Shown here piece after piece: positions 1 to 7,139 of a stretch of 13,435 nucleotides of DNA (position 1 is the stretch's first letter; each line of letters opens with the position of its first letter). The position numbers and the translations under genes were made by a program. Under the pieces are notes generated by a model. It made no database searches, was not told the origin of the DNA, and worked only from the letters and a program-made list of their open reading frames with translations. The stretch is from contig CANRAN010000022.1 of assembly GCA_947628595.1 (NCBI GenBank), positions 1-13,435 on the forward strand, written 5' to 3'. The DNA comes from an uncultured Clostridia bacterium. Lineage in GTDB: Bacteria > Bacillota > Clostridia > Oscillospirales > Acutalibacteraceae.

Positions 1-254
1 GCAAGCTCAATATATTTATCCGAATACTCCATATTATCAAAAAGAAGATCCTCCGCCTGTCCTATTTCACCGTCATTAACAAGCGCACACAGCTCTAAGT
101 ATGTTTTATCCGTTGATGTCAGTGAGTCTGTATCATTGATATTTCCTACTATTTCATAATTAATTTCTTCCTCGTTTTTCTTAAATACAACATTAGCAAT
201 GAACCTTGTCATCATTTCTATCTGCCGCATCATCCAATCATCCTGAAATCCCAT
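1..254 (-). CDS. DUF6483 family protein (partial, C-terminus outside window)
   Basis: This is the first 84 codons of a gene that runs off the left edge. It starts at an ATG (252-254) preceded by a good GGAGG ribosome binding site. The visible protein opens with MGFQDDWMMRQIEMMTRFIA and continues with an acidic, helical stretch containing LCALVNDGEIGQAEDLLFDN, around residues 55-74. An N-terminal DDWMMRQIEMMTRFI-type helix followed by a TPR-like 'AEDLLF' helix is what I recall of DUF6483 proteins of Clostridia, whose function is unknown. The protein looks soluble, with no signal peptide or membrane segment in the visible part. It lies 29 nt downstream of the flavoprotein gene on the same strand, so it is probably the last visible member of the regulator-flavoprotein transcription unit. 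The family assignment comes from memory of the pattern, not a search. Confidence 0.75.
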   Translation of the reverse strand, partial: MGFQDDWMMRQIEMMTRFIANVVFKKNEEEINYEIVGNINDTDSLTSTDKTYLELCALVNDGEIGQAEDLLFDNMEYSDKYIEL

Positions 255-283
255 AATAAACCTCCGTCAGCATATCAGAAATT

Positions 284-1513
284 TTAATTCATTCCTGCAA
301 GCACACCCGTAGAAAAGGCTGCCTGTAAATTAAAGCCTCCTGTGTAGCAGTCAACATCTATAACCTCTCCTGCAAAATATAAACCGCTTACAAGTTTAGA
401 CTCCATAGTTTTCGGATTTATCTCCTTTACATTCACTCCACCCGAGGTTATAATTGCCTCATCTATCGGTCTGAAACCGGTTACCGTTCTTGTCATACAT
501 TTCAAAAGAGTAAGTATTTGTTTTCTTTCGGTCTTTGTTATATCACCGCAACGCTTATCCGCCGGAATTTCCGAAAGCTTTACAAAATCCTCAATAAGTG
601 CTTTCGGCATAAGCTTTGCAAGAAATTCAACATAAACTCCGCTACTTACTGCCGTAAGCTCACGTATGAGCCTCTGATCCAATTTTTGCTCGGACAATGC
701 CGGTTTAAGGTCAATTTCTACCCTATAACTTCCGTTTTTCATATTTCTCATATGTGCGGATGCACTTCTGATTATTGCACCCGATAATCCGTAACGCTTA
801 AGTTCAAGCTCACCAAAATCCGTATATATAACGTCATTTTTCTTTGTATCAATTACCCTTATCGAAACATTTTTAAGCAACAAACCATCTGCATCATACC
901 CAAAATGCTCCCTTGTTTCCAAGGGTACGAGTGACGGGCGTAGGGGCATCACGGTATGTCCGGCTTTCTCGGCAAAACGGTAACCGTCACCTGTTGAGCC
1001 TGTAAGCGGATAAGATTTTCCCCCGGTCGCCACAATAATCTTATCACATCCTATTATATCGTCGTTTGCGAGGCTTACTCCCGTTACTTTTCCTCCGCTC
1101 ATAATAATATCTGCGGCACACCCGTGTATTATTTTACAACCCACTCCTCTTGCCTTTTTTTGTAATGTATCAACTATATCAGCCGCTTTATCCGAGACAG
1201 GAAAAACACGACCCCCACGCTCAGTTTTTAGCGGACAGCCGTTCTCCTCAAAAAAATTTATTGTGTCATGTGGAGAAAAAGCATTCAACGCACTATATAA
1301 AAATTTTCCATTTGTCGGAGTGTTTGCCACAACCGTTTTTATATCACAATTATTAGTAACATTACATCTCCCTTTTCCGGTTATATAAAGCTTTCTTCCG
1401 ATTTTAGGATTTTTTTCAATAATAACAGTCTCGCTTCCGGACGTTGCCGAGAAAATTCCGGAAATAATTCCTGCTGCTCCCCCTCCGATTATTACGGTTT
1501 TGGATGCTGTCAA
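284..1513 (-). CDS. NAD(P)/FAD-dependent oxidoreductase, HI0933/BaiN family (paralogue 1)
   Basis: This is a 409-residue flavoprotein of the HI0933/YhiN/BaiN family (COG2081). What is visible: an N-terminal Rossmann motif GGGAAG at residues 10-15, an acidic residue (E33) ending the second strand to bind the FAD ribose, the family signature GRKLYITGKGRCNVTN at 39-54, and a C-terminal FAD-closing segment GLYFAGEVIDVD (377-388) followed by TGGFNLQ (391-397). Length is normal for the family. One Clostridium scindens member, BaiN, is reported to act on bile acid intermediates, but most members have no proven substrate, so no specific reaction can be assigned. The start is TTG (1511-1513), chosen because GAGGAG lies 6 nt upstream and the Rossmann strand follows at once. 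The TTG overlaps the TGA stop of the RpiR gene (TTGA), implying translational coupling. A diverged paralogue lies at 3585-4820. Confidence 0.93.
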   Translation of the reverse strand: MTASKTVIIGGGAAGIISGIFSATSGSETVIIEKNPKIGRKLYITGKGRCNVTNNCDIKTVVANTPTNGKFLYSALNAFSPHDTINFFEENGCPLKTERGGRVFPVSDKAADIVDTLQKKARGVGCKIIHGCAADIIMSGGKVTGVSLANDDIIGCDKIIVATGGKSYPLTGSTGDGYRFAEKAGHTVMPLRPSLVPLETREHFGYDADGLLLKNVSIRVIDTKKNDVIYTDFGELELKRYGLSGAIIRSASAHMRNMKNGSYRVEIDLKPALSEQKLDQRLIRELTAVSSGVYVEFLAKLMPKALIEDFVKLSEIPADKRCGDITKTERKQILTLLKCMTRTVTGFRPIDEAIITSGGVNVKEINPKTMESKLVSGLYFAGEVIDVDCYTGGFNLQAAFSTGVLAGMN

Positions 1514-2379
1514 GTTTTCTCCTCCTCGTTTTTATTACGATATACATCATATTCTTCCCAAATTGATTCAAGTTTTGCAAAGGTATTTTCAACATCATTG
1601 CCAAGCTCAAGCACGGTTGCTACAATCAGTGCATTAATAAGACTCAGCGGTGCTACAAGTGAATCAACGACTGACGCCATGTCACTCTTTGCTATCAGTA
1701 CATAATCCGACAGACTGCAAAGGGGACTTGTCATACTGTCTGTTATCGCAATAACCTTTGCTCCACGTCTGTGTGCAAAGGTCATAGCCTTTATAGCCGC
1801 ATTTGAGTATCTCGGAAAGCTTATTCCGATTATAACATCGTTTTCATCAATTCTGAACAGCTTTTCATATATCTCCGTTTCTCCATAATTACTTATTACC
1901 TTTACATTCTCAAAAATCAGAGAGTAATAATAACCAAGGAAAGAGGCAAGTGCAGCAGCACTACGCACGGCAAATATATAGATAGTTCTCGCCTTAGCGA
2001 TGGATGTTACAGCCCTTGCAAAATCCTCCTTAGAGGTTTCCTCTATCGTCTTGCGTATTTTTTCCGTGTCCTTGTTTAGAACATTTGAAATTATATCTGA
2101 GGTCCCTATCCTGCTCTTGGTTACCTCTATACGCTGAACAGATGTAAGCTTATCCCTTATCATTTCCTGCATTGCCTTCTGCATCTTCGGATACCCATCA
2201 TATCCAAGCTCTGTTGCAAAACGAACTACCGTTGATTCACTTACCCCAACAGTTATTCCAAGTTTTGATGCTGTCATAAATGCCGCTTTGTCGTAATGCT
2301 CGGTTATAAAATTAGCTATAAGCTTCTGTCCCTTTGAAAATCCCGACATTCTATCATTAATTTGTGTTAAAAGGTTCAT
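1510..2379 (-). CDS. MurR/RpiR-family transcriptional regulator with SIS domain
   Basis: This is a 289-residue two-domain regulator. Residues 1-77 form the RpiR helix-turn-helix domain; the recognition region is MTASKLGITVGVSESTVVRF (35-54), followed by the conserved LGYDGYPKMQ. Residues about 120-255 form a SIS (sugar isomerase) domain, with IYIFAVRSAA, the phosphate-sugar loop region GISFPRYS (185-192) and GAKVIAITDS. Family members bind sugar phosphates or related ligands and repress or activate nearby genes; the ligand here is unknown. I prefer the ATG at 2377-2379 because AAGAAGTG lies 6 nt upstream. A GTG three codons earlier (2386-2388) would give 292 residues, but it lies inside that ribosome binding site. 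The stop overlaps the TTG start of the flavoprotein gene by 4 nt, so the two are probably made together. A likely shared promoter lies at 2551-2578. Confidence 0.93.
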   Translation of the reverse strand: MNLLTQINDRMSGFSKGQKLIANFITEHYDKAAFMTASKLGITVGVSESTVVRFATELGYDGYPKMQKAMQEMIRDKLTSVQRIEVTKSRIGTSDIISNVLNKDTEKIRKTIEETSKEDFARAVTSIAKARTIYIFAVRSAAALASFLGYYYSLIFENVKVISNYGETEIYEKLFRIDENDVIIGISFPRYSNAAIKAMTFAHRRGAKVIAITDSMTSPLCSLSDYVLIAKSDMASVVDSLVAPLSLINALIVATVLELGNDVENTFAKLESIWEEYDVYRNKNEEEKT

Positions 2380-2403
2380 AATATTCACTTCTTTAATTTA
2401 GAA

Positions 2404-2508
2404 TTAAGCACTTATAACAGATATCAGTATTGAAAATACTCCGACTACCATAAGCACACAAAGTACTATTGCAGTTATCCTTACTATCAGCTTACGTCTT
2501 TTGAACAT
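2404..2508 (-). CDS. 34-residue single-pass membrane peptide
   Basis: A short open frame starts at an ATG (2506-2508) with GGAG about 8 nt upstream and ends at TAA (2404-2406). The peptide begins MFKRRKLIVRITAIVLCVLM: a basic head (K3, R4, R5, K6, R10) followed by about 22 hydrophobic residues and a short tail ending in SVISA. This is a positive-inside, single transmembrane segment, possibly an uncleaved signal anchor. It sits 24 nt upstream of the RpiR gene and downstream of a likely promoter, so it is probably co-transcribed with the regulator. I do not recognise a named family, although similar tiny basic-head membrane peptides occur in Clostridia. The ribosome binding site, tight spacing and clean charge pattern support a real gene. 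It could instead be a leader peptide that affects translation of the regulator. Confidence 0.6.
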   Translation of the reverse strand: MFKRRKLIVRITAIVLCVLMVVGVFSILISVISA

Positions 2509-2550
2509 TATAACATCTCCATATTTATAAAATTATTTCCATAATTCAAT

Positions 2551-2578
2551 CTTATACCAACTTTAAGTAAAATGCAAG
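2551..2578 (-). promoter_or_regulatory. Probable sigma-A promoter for small peptide-rpiR-flavoprotein unit
   Basis: On the minus strand there is an extended -10 element, TGG followed by TATAAG (2551-2556). A -35-like TTGCAT (2572-2577, 15 nt spacer) or CTTGCA (2573-2578, 16 nt spacer) lies upstream. The spacer is short, so recognition would depend on the extended -10. The transcript would start near 2543, about 35 nt before the small peptide's ATG. There is no clear terminator between the DUF2752 gene and this point, so read-through from the upstream unit is also possible. Confidence 0.45.
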
Positions 2579-2631
2579 CAAACAAGTAAAATATTTTTAT
2601 TATACATCCGTTTTATATATAGTGCTGGGAA

Positions 2632-3021
2632 CTACATTCCGATTACATTCCTTACAATTCCCCAAGCAACCAACAGTATCAAAAAAATGACAGATATGTA
2701 TTCCTTACCGGCACTAAGATGATATATCCCGCTTTTTATATAAACCCATGATGTATTGATAAAAATAAATAATATGTATGCAATAATTAGAAATGCGAGA
2801 GCATTATATGTCATAGCATCGTATATCCGAAAATGCAGCATGGAGATAATTGCTCTTGTAATGCCGCAGCCGGGGCATTTCAAGCCTGTCAGCTCATAAA
2901 AAACACACGGTATTCCAAATTTCAGAAAACTAACCACAGCAACATATATAATCCCGATAACGATAAAAAGAGTCGCTATAAAAGCAACTCTTCTTATTCT
3001 TTTTAATTTTTCGGTATCCAT
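2632..3021 (-). CDS. DUF2752 domain membrane protein
   Basis: This is a 129-residue membrane protein. The first hydrophobic segment covers residues about 12-33, followed by the DUF2752 signature LTGLKCPGCGITRA at 44-57 with the two cysteines C49 and C52 and a further cysteine, C39. Two more hydrophobic segments lie near 72-90 and 109-127. The CPGCGxTRA motif defines the family. It resembles a metal-binding or redox CxxC, but the family has no established function. Length is typical. The gene begins 4 nt after the stop of the DUF4234 gene. I see no good Shine-Dalgarno site before its ATG, which suggests it is translated by reinitiation from the upstream gene. The two membrane proteins are therefore probably made together. 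Confidence 0.9.
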   Translation of the reverse strand: MDTEKLKRIRRVAFIATLFIVIGIIYVAVVSFLKFGIPCVFYELTGLKCPGCGITRAIISMLHFRIYDAMTYNALAFLIIAYILFIFINTSWVYIKSGIYHLSAGKEYISVIFLILLVAWGIVRNVIGM

Positions 3022-3025
3022 ACTA

Positions 3026-3376
3026 TCAATAAGACATCTTATTCTCAGTAATATTATTTATATCATTCTGTACAATACCAATAAGTACAATCGGAAGGAA
3101 TATTCCGAGGATGATATAAAGTACCTTATTATCAGAAGACGGCATTCCCCTTCTTGCTCTTATGGCATTAAGGTTATTATCGGCATAATAACCAAACAGA
3201 GCATAACCTATACTACCAAAGAACAAGGTCAAAACAAGCTGTACACCTGCACTCAATCCGCCTGTACGACCTTCTTCTTCCAAAGCGGCTGCTGTTGTAT
3301 ATACCCAATAAAGAGCATATATACCACAAGTAACTATCGTAAGAATGATAACTGTTGCAACACTGCGATTTTGCAT
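3026..3376 (-). CDS. DUF4234 domain membrane protein
   Basis: This is a 116-residue membrane protein starting MQNRSVATVIILTIVTCGIY. The arginine before the first membrane segment and the TCGIYALYWVY motif (about 16-26) are typical of DUF4234, a family of unknown function related in topology to TM2/dispanin-like small membrane proteins. Hydrophobic segments lie near residues 6-26, 44-63 and 83-101, with a basic-polar loop NLNAIRARRGMPSSDNK between the last two. The start at 3374-3376 is preceded by GGGGG 7 nt upstream. The longer frame reaching an ATG at 3427 is rejected because that ATG lies within the promoter, upstream of any transcript start. This is the first gene of a unit with the DUF2752 gene. 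Confidence 0.88.
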   Translation of the reverse strand: MQNRSVATVIILTIVTCGIYALYWVYTTAAALEEEGRTGGLSAGVQLVLTLFFGSIGYALFGYYADNNLNAIRARRGMPSSDNKVLYIILGIFLPIVLIGIVQNDINNITENKMSY

Positions 3377-3417
3377 AAAACAACCCCCTGATTTTATTAT
3401 TTTGCTGGACTTTTTTG

Positions 3418-3446
3418 ATTGTATCATATATATCTGTATTTGTCAA
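3418..3446 (-). promoter_or_regulatory. Near-consensus sigma-A promoter for the DUF4234-DUF2752 genes
   Basis: Read on the minus strand, TTGACA (3441-3446) is followed by a 17 nt spacer and TACAAT (3418-3423). This is a perfect -35 box and a five-of-six -10 box at ideal spacing. The transcript would start near 3411, about 35 nt before the DUF4234 start codon at 3376. It points away from the promoter at 3509-3537. Confidence 0.85.
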
Positions 3447-3508
3447 TTATACATAAAATACAAAAATAATATATGATATCTACAATATTACAAAATATTA
3501 ACAATATA

Positions 3509-3537
3509 TTGATAGATTCCCTGATATATGTTATGAT
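3509..3537 (+). promoter_or_regulatory. Sigma-A promoter for the paralogue 2 flavoprotein-COG2509 unit
   Basis: TTGATA (3509-3514), a 17 nt spacer and TATGAT (3532-3537) form a good sigma-A promoter. An extended -10 TG lies at 3529-3530. The start would be near 3544, leaving a 5' leader of about 40 nt before the ATG at 3585. The 30 nt just upstream (3482-3510) are nearly pure A/T, with repeated ACAATATT-like units, and could act as an UP element. Together with the minus-strand promoter at 3418-3446 it forms a divergent promoter pair. Confidence 0.75.
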
Positions 3538-3584
3538 TATAGCATAATGTTTAAATTTAACTGACCAATTCAGACAGGTGAAGC

Positions 3585-4820
3585 ATGAAAGATAAATTAA
3601 AAATTAAAATTGCCGTAATCGGCGGCGGTGCTGCCGGATTGACTGCCGCTATAAAATGTGCAGAAAAATTTGGCGGCAAAAATGTTATTATACTCGAAAG
3701 GCAAATAAACATCGGGCGTAAGCTGCTTTCTACCGGAAACGGTAGATGTAACATTTCAAATAAAAACTTATCTCCTGAACATTACAATGGTGACAAGAAT
3801 ATCATTAATCACGTATTATCCGATTTTTCCTACAAGGCTTCAAAAAGATTTTTCGGAAATATGGGAATACTTTTCCGTGAAGATAGTGAGGGCAGGGCTT
3901 ATCCTTATAGTAATCAGGCCGCAACCGTTCTTGGATGTATGCTCCTGCAGCTTGATCGTCTTGAAGTAAAAAGATTATGCTCCTTTAAAATTAATTCAAT
4001 AATAAAAAATGAAAATTATTTTGAAATATCCGCAGTAAATATGACAATTTATGCGGAGTATGTCATTTTCGCCTGCGGCTCTGCCGCTTATCCTTCCCTC
4101 GGTTCTAACACAAGCGGCTTTGAACTTCTTCAAAATTTCGGAATACCACAACCAAGGCTGCTTCCGGCACTTGCTCCAATCGAAACAATTGAAAAATATA
4201 GAATCCTCAAGGGGGTCCGTGCAAAGGGTATTGTATCTATGTATGCCGACAATGAATTAATTACTGAAAAACAAGGAGAAATACAATTTACCGACAAATG
4301 GCTGTCAGGGATATGTGTATTTGATATTTCAAGAACAGTGAATGAATATCTGATTTACAAAAAGTCACATGATATAAAGCTTTGTATAGACCTTATGCCT
4401 GAATATACAGAAAGTGACCTCTGGGTATATCTAAAAAAGTGCAAGGTACTTTTTTCAAACGAAAAAGCCGCTGAGCTTCTGACAGGAGCACTTAACAAGA
4501 ATCTTGCCCGTACTGCTGCAACTTATGCCGGAATACAGGATAAATTGTGCAGGACGCTGAGTGGAAACGATATGCAAAAGCTCATTACCGCAGTTAAGGC
4601 TTTTACATTTACACCTGTTTATTCAGAAAATTTCAATTCCTCACAGGTGTGTGCAGGCGGCTATGGTTCCGACACGGTAAATCCCGAAACACTTATGGCA
4701 AAAAAAGTAGATAGGCTTTTCATATGCGGAGAAATGCTTGATGCAGACGGTGAATGTGGGGGCTATAATCTCCATTTTGCTTTCGGCAGTGCCATGAAAC
4801 CCGCAAAGTACATTAAGTAA
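3585..4820 (+). CDS. NAD(P)/FAD-dependent oxidoreductase, HI0933/BaiN family (paralogue 2)
   Basis: This is a 411-residue flavoprotein of the same family as the gene at 284-1513. Visible features are GGGAAG at residues 13-18, E38 for the FAD ribose, and the signature GRKLLSTGNGRCNISN at 44-59. The C-terminal segment RLFICGEMLDAD (377-388) leads into CGGYNLH (391-397). It differs from paralogue 1 at the C-terminal FAD site: the usual TGGxNLQ reads CGGYNLH. The start ATG has AGGTG 4-5 nt upstream, and a strong promoter lies about 50 nt further upstream. The COG2509-type flavoprotein gene follows after 18 nt, so the two are an operon. It is probably a soluble cytoplasmic enzyme with one FAD. The substrate is unknown. 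The family assignment is secure; a specific reaction cannot be given. Confidence 0.92.
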   Translation: MKDKLKIKIAVIGGGAAGLTAAIKCAEKFGGKNVIILERQINIGRKLLSTGNGRCNISNKNLSPEHYNGDKNIINHVLSDFSYKASKRFFGNMGILFREDSEGRAYPYSNQAATVLGCMLLQLDRLEVKRLCSFKINSIIKNENYFEISAVNMTIYAEYVIFACGSAAYPSLGSNTSGFELLQNFGIPQPRLLPALAPIETIEKYRILKGVRAKGIVSMYADNELITEKQGEIQFTDKWLSGICVFDISRTVNEYLIYKKSHDIKLCIDLMPEYTESDLWVYLKKCKVLFSNEKAAELLTGALNKNLARTAATYAGIQDKLCRTLSGNDMQKLITAVKAFTFTPVYSENFNSSQVCAGGYGSDTVNPETLMAKKVDRLFICGEMLDADGECGGYNLHFAFGSAMKPAKYIK

Positions 4821-4838
4821 TAAATTCCGAGGTGCGAT

Positions 4839-6431
4839 ATGATAAGAATTAACGGTATTTTTCTTCCGCTTGATTATGAGGAGGAAGATCTTACAAAATA
4901 TGCGGCTGAATCCCTAAAAATAAACAGAAGTAATATTGAGAGAGTAAGCCTTAACAAAAGAAGTATTGATGCAAGAAAGAAAAATAATATACGCTTCAAC
5001 GCTTCACTGAATGTTTTTGTAAAAGGAAATGAAAATTCCATTATACGGAAATGCTCCGGGGCGACAGTTGTCGAGGAATATAAATATATCCTCCCCACCT
5101 GTAAAATTATTGACAAGCCTCCTATAATTATAGGGAGCGGACCATGTGGTCTGTTTGCCGCACTTATTCTTGCACAGGCAGGACAAAAGCCTATTGTACT
5201 TGAGCGAGGACGCGATGTTGATAACAGAAGCATTGATGTAAACAGATTCTGTTCTGTCGGAGAGCTTGATACAACCTCAAATATACAATTCGGCGAGGGC
5301 GGCGCAGGAACCTTTTCAGACGGAAAGCTCAACACAGGTACTAAGGACGGAAGAATAAGAAAGATTCTTGAGGAATTTGTAAATCATGGTGCCCCTGAGG
5401 ATATACTTTATCTTGCAAAGCCGCACATCGGCACGGACAGACTCAGAACTGCGATTAAAAATATCAGGAAAAAAATAATTTCCCTCGGCGGTACTGTTAT
5501 GTTTGAAACAAGGGTTACGGATATAGAAAGCCGGAACGGAAAAATTACTGCCGTAATTGCTGAGCAAAACGGAAATAAAATAAAGCTTTATTCCGATAAT
5601 GTTATTCTTGCTGTCGGACACAGTGCAAGAGATACCTTTGAAATGCTTGTAAGGAATAAAATAAAAATGGAGCAGAAGCCTTTTTCCATAGGAGTGCGGA
5701 TTGAGCATTTACAGGAAAATATAAATAAGGCACAATACGGGGATTACTATAAAAATGTACATCTCCCTGCGGCTGATTATAAGCTTGCCGTTCATCTCGA
5801 AAGCGGAAGAGGTGTATATACGTTTTGTATGTGTCCCGGCGGCTATGTTGTTGCAGCTGCAAGCGAAAAAGGCAGGCTTGTCACAAATGGGATGAGCGAA
5901 TATGCCCGTGACGGGGTAAATGCAAATTCCGCTGTGCTTGTGGGTATAAATCCAAAGGATTTTGGAAGTGAGGAAATTCTTGCCGGTGTTGCCGTGCAGA
6001 GAAGACTTGAGGAATCCGCCTTCAGTCTTGGGGGGGAAAATTATTCTGCTCCTGTACAAAGAGTCTGTGACTTTCTTAACAAAGTACCTTCCTCAGCTGT
6101 CGGTTCTGTTATTCCGAGCTACAAGCCGGGATATACACTAACAAATCTTAACGAATGCCTGCCTGAATTTATTACTGATTCTCTGCGTGAGGGTCTATTG
6201 ATTTTTGACAGAAAACTCAAAGGCTTTGCCGACGGTGATGCTGTTCTGACTGCGGTAGAAAGCAGAAGTTCTTCCCCTGTCCGAATACTCCGTAATGAAA
6301 AAATGCAGTCTGTTTCTATGGAGGGGCTATACCCATGCGGAGAGGGTGCGGGATATGCCGGAGGTATTATGTCTGCCGCTGTTGACGGAATAAAGGCGGC
6401 AGAGATGATATTGTTGTCCGGCACAAAATAA
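4839..6431 (+). CDS. FAD-dependent dehydrogenase, COG2509 type
   Basis: This is a 530-residue flavoprotein. Residues 1-90 form an N-terminal extension, and the FAD-binding Rossmann core follows: PPIIIGSGPCGLFAAL (94-109, dinucleotide motif GSGPCG at 99-104) and the ribose-binding LERG (121-124). The hallmark FGEGGAGTFSDGKLNT lies at 151-166. The C-terminal GEGAGYAGGI (501-510) closes the FAD site and is followed by an amphipathic helix (GIKAAEMIL). This layout and length match the widespread 'uncharacterized FAD-dependent dehydrogenase' family COG2509, whose substrate is not established. The start ATG has GAGGTG 6 nt upstream. It is second in an operon behind the BaiN-like gene. It is probably cytoplasmic, with no membrane segment. 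There is no terminator after its stop codon; the hisH promoter begins 18 nt downstream, so some read-through into hisHF is likely. Confidence 0.92.
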   Translation: MIRINGIFLPLDYEEEDLTKYAAESLKINRSNIERVSLNKRSIDARKKNNIRFNASLNVFVKGNENSIIRKCSGATVVEEYKYILPTCKIIDKPPIIIGSGPCGLFAALILAQAGQKPIVLERGRDVDNRSIDVNRFCSVGELDTTSNIQFGEGGAGTFSDGKLNTGTKDGRIRKILEEFVNHGAPEDILYLAKPHIGTDRLRTAIKNIRKKIISLGGTVMFETRVTDIESRNGKITAVIAEQNGNKIKLYSDNVILAVGHSARDTFEMLVRNKIKMEQKPFSIGVRIEHLQENINKAQYGDYYKNVHLPAADYKLAVHLESGRGVYTFCMCPGGYVVAAASEKGRLVTNGMSEYARDGVNANSAVLVGINPKDFGSEEILAGVAVQRRLEESAFSLGGENYSAPVQRVCDFLNKVPSSAVGSVIPSYKPGYTLTNLNECLPEFITDSLREGLLIFDRKLKGFADGDAVLTAVESRSSSPVRILRNEKMQSVSMEGLYPCGEGAGYAGGIMSAAVDGIKAAEMILLSGTK

Positions 6432-6448
6432 ACAGTCTGTTATACAGC

Positions 6449-6477
6449 TTGATAATTACGGCTTTATATGATATAAT
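6449..6477 (+). promoter_or_regulatory. Sigma-A promoter for hisHF
   Basis: TTGATA (6449-6454), a 17 nt spacer and a perfect TATAAT (6472-6477) lie in the gap between the COG2509 gene and hisH. A TG two bases before the -10 (6469-6470) adds a partial extended -10. The predicted start is near 6484, leaving a leader of only about 33 nt. That is too short for a T-box or an attenuator, so no histidine-responsive leader is visible. Confidence 0.82.
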
Positions 6478-6516
6478 TTAAACGAAAATCAGAAAAATAT
6501 TATTGGGTGTGATAGA

Positions 6517-7134
6517 ATGATAGCCATTATAGACTACGGTGCGGGCAATTTGCAAAGTGTAATCAAAGCAATGAATTACATTGGCAGCGATTGTATTGTT
6601 ACAAATAAAAAGGAAAAAATACTTAATTCGGACGGAGCTATTCTTCCTGGTGTAGGCTCGTTCGGGGATGCTATGGACTGTCTTAGTAATTCCGGCGCCG
6701 ATGAGGCTGTAAGGGAATTTATTAAAACAGGAAAGCCGTTTCTCGGAATCTGTCTCGGACTTCAGCTTTTATTCGGCGGAAGTGAGGAAAGTCCCGACGC
6801 TATGGGGCTCGGTCTGCTCAAGGGAAGTATAACAAGAATACCGAATGACGGCGGCAGACTTAAAATTCCGCATATGGGCTGGAATTCTCTCGATATCCGC
6901 AAGCATGACGGACTTTTTAAGGATATTGATGGAAGTCCTTATGTGTATTTCGTACATTCATATTTTCTCAAAGCAGAGGACGACAATATCGTATCATCAA
7001 AAACAACCTATGGCACACAGATAGATGCGTCAGTGTCCTTTGAAAATATATATGCTACGCAATTCCACCCCGAAAAAAGCGGTAAGGTTGGATTGCAGAT
7101 TCTCAAAAATTTCGTTTCTATAACAGAGAGGTAA
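6517..7134 (+). CDS. hisH: Imidazole glycerol phosphate synthase, glutaminase subunit HisH
   Basis: HisH is a class I glutamine amidotransferase. It hydrolyses glutamine and passes ammonia to HisF, which makes imidazole glycerol phosphate and AICAR in histidine biosynthesis. At 205 residues it has normal length. The N-terminus [12 protein letters not shown] (4-15) is characteristic. The oxyanion region [10 protein letters not shown] lies at 44-53, the nucleophile elbow GICLGLQLL places the catalytic cysteine at C79, and FHPEKSG completes the triad with H184 and E186. The ATG is preceded by a weak GGGTGTG site about 8-9 nt upstream. A consensus promoter lies about 40 nt upstream, and hisF follows after 5 nt. 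The full catalytic set argues for a working subunit rather than a degenerate homologue. Confidence 0.97.
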   Translation: MIAIIDYGAGNLQSVIKAMNYIGSDCIVTNKKEKILNSDGAILPGVGSFGDAMDCLSNSGADEAVREFIKTGKPFLGICLGLQLLFGGSEESPDAMGLGLLKGSITRIPNDGGRLKIPHMGWNSLDIRKHDGLFKDIDGSPYVYFVHSYFLKAEDDNIVSSKTTYGTQIDASVSFENIYATQFHPEKSGKVGLQILKNFVSITER

Positions 7135-7139
7135 AAATT

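Noticed and set aside
2426..2440. Inverted repeat AGTATT-gaa-AATACT upstream of rpiR as a possible RpiR operator
   Set aside because: It lies inside the small peptide's coding region, is only 6 bp per arm in A/T-rich DNA, and has no second copy that I found near other promoters.
4874..5335. A 153-codon open frame on the minus strand inside the COG2509 gene
   Set aside because: It is antisense to a gene with clear FAD motifs, has serine/proline-rich low-complexity translation, and shows no ribosome binding site or recognisable domain.
6431..6448. Short AACAG-T-CTGTT palindrome after the COG2509 gene as a terminator
   Set aside because: The stem is only 5 bp with a one-base loop and no T-run follows.
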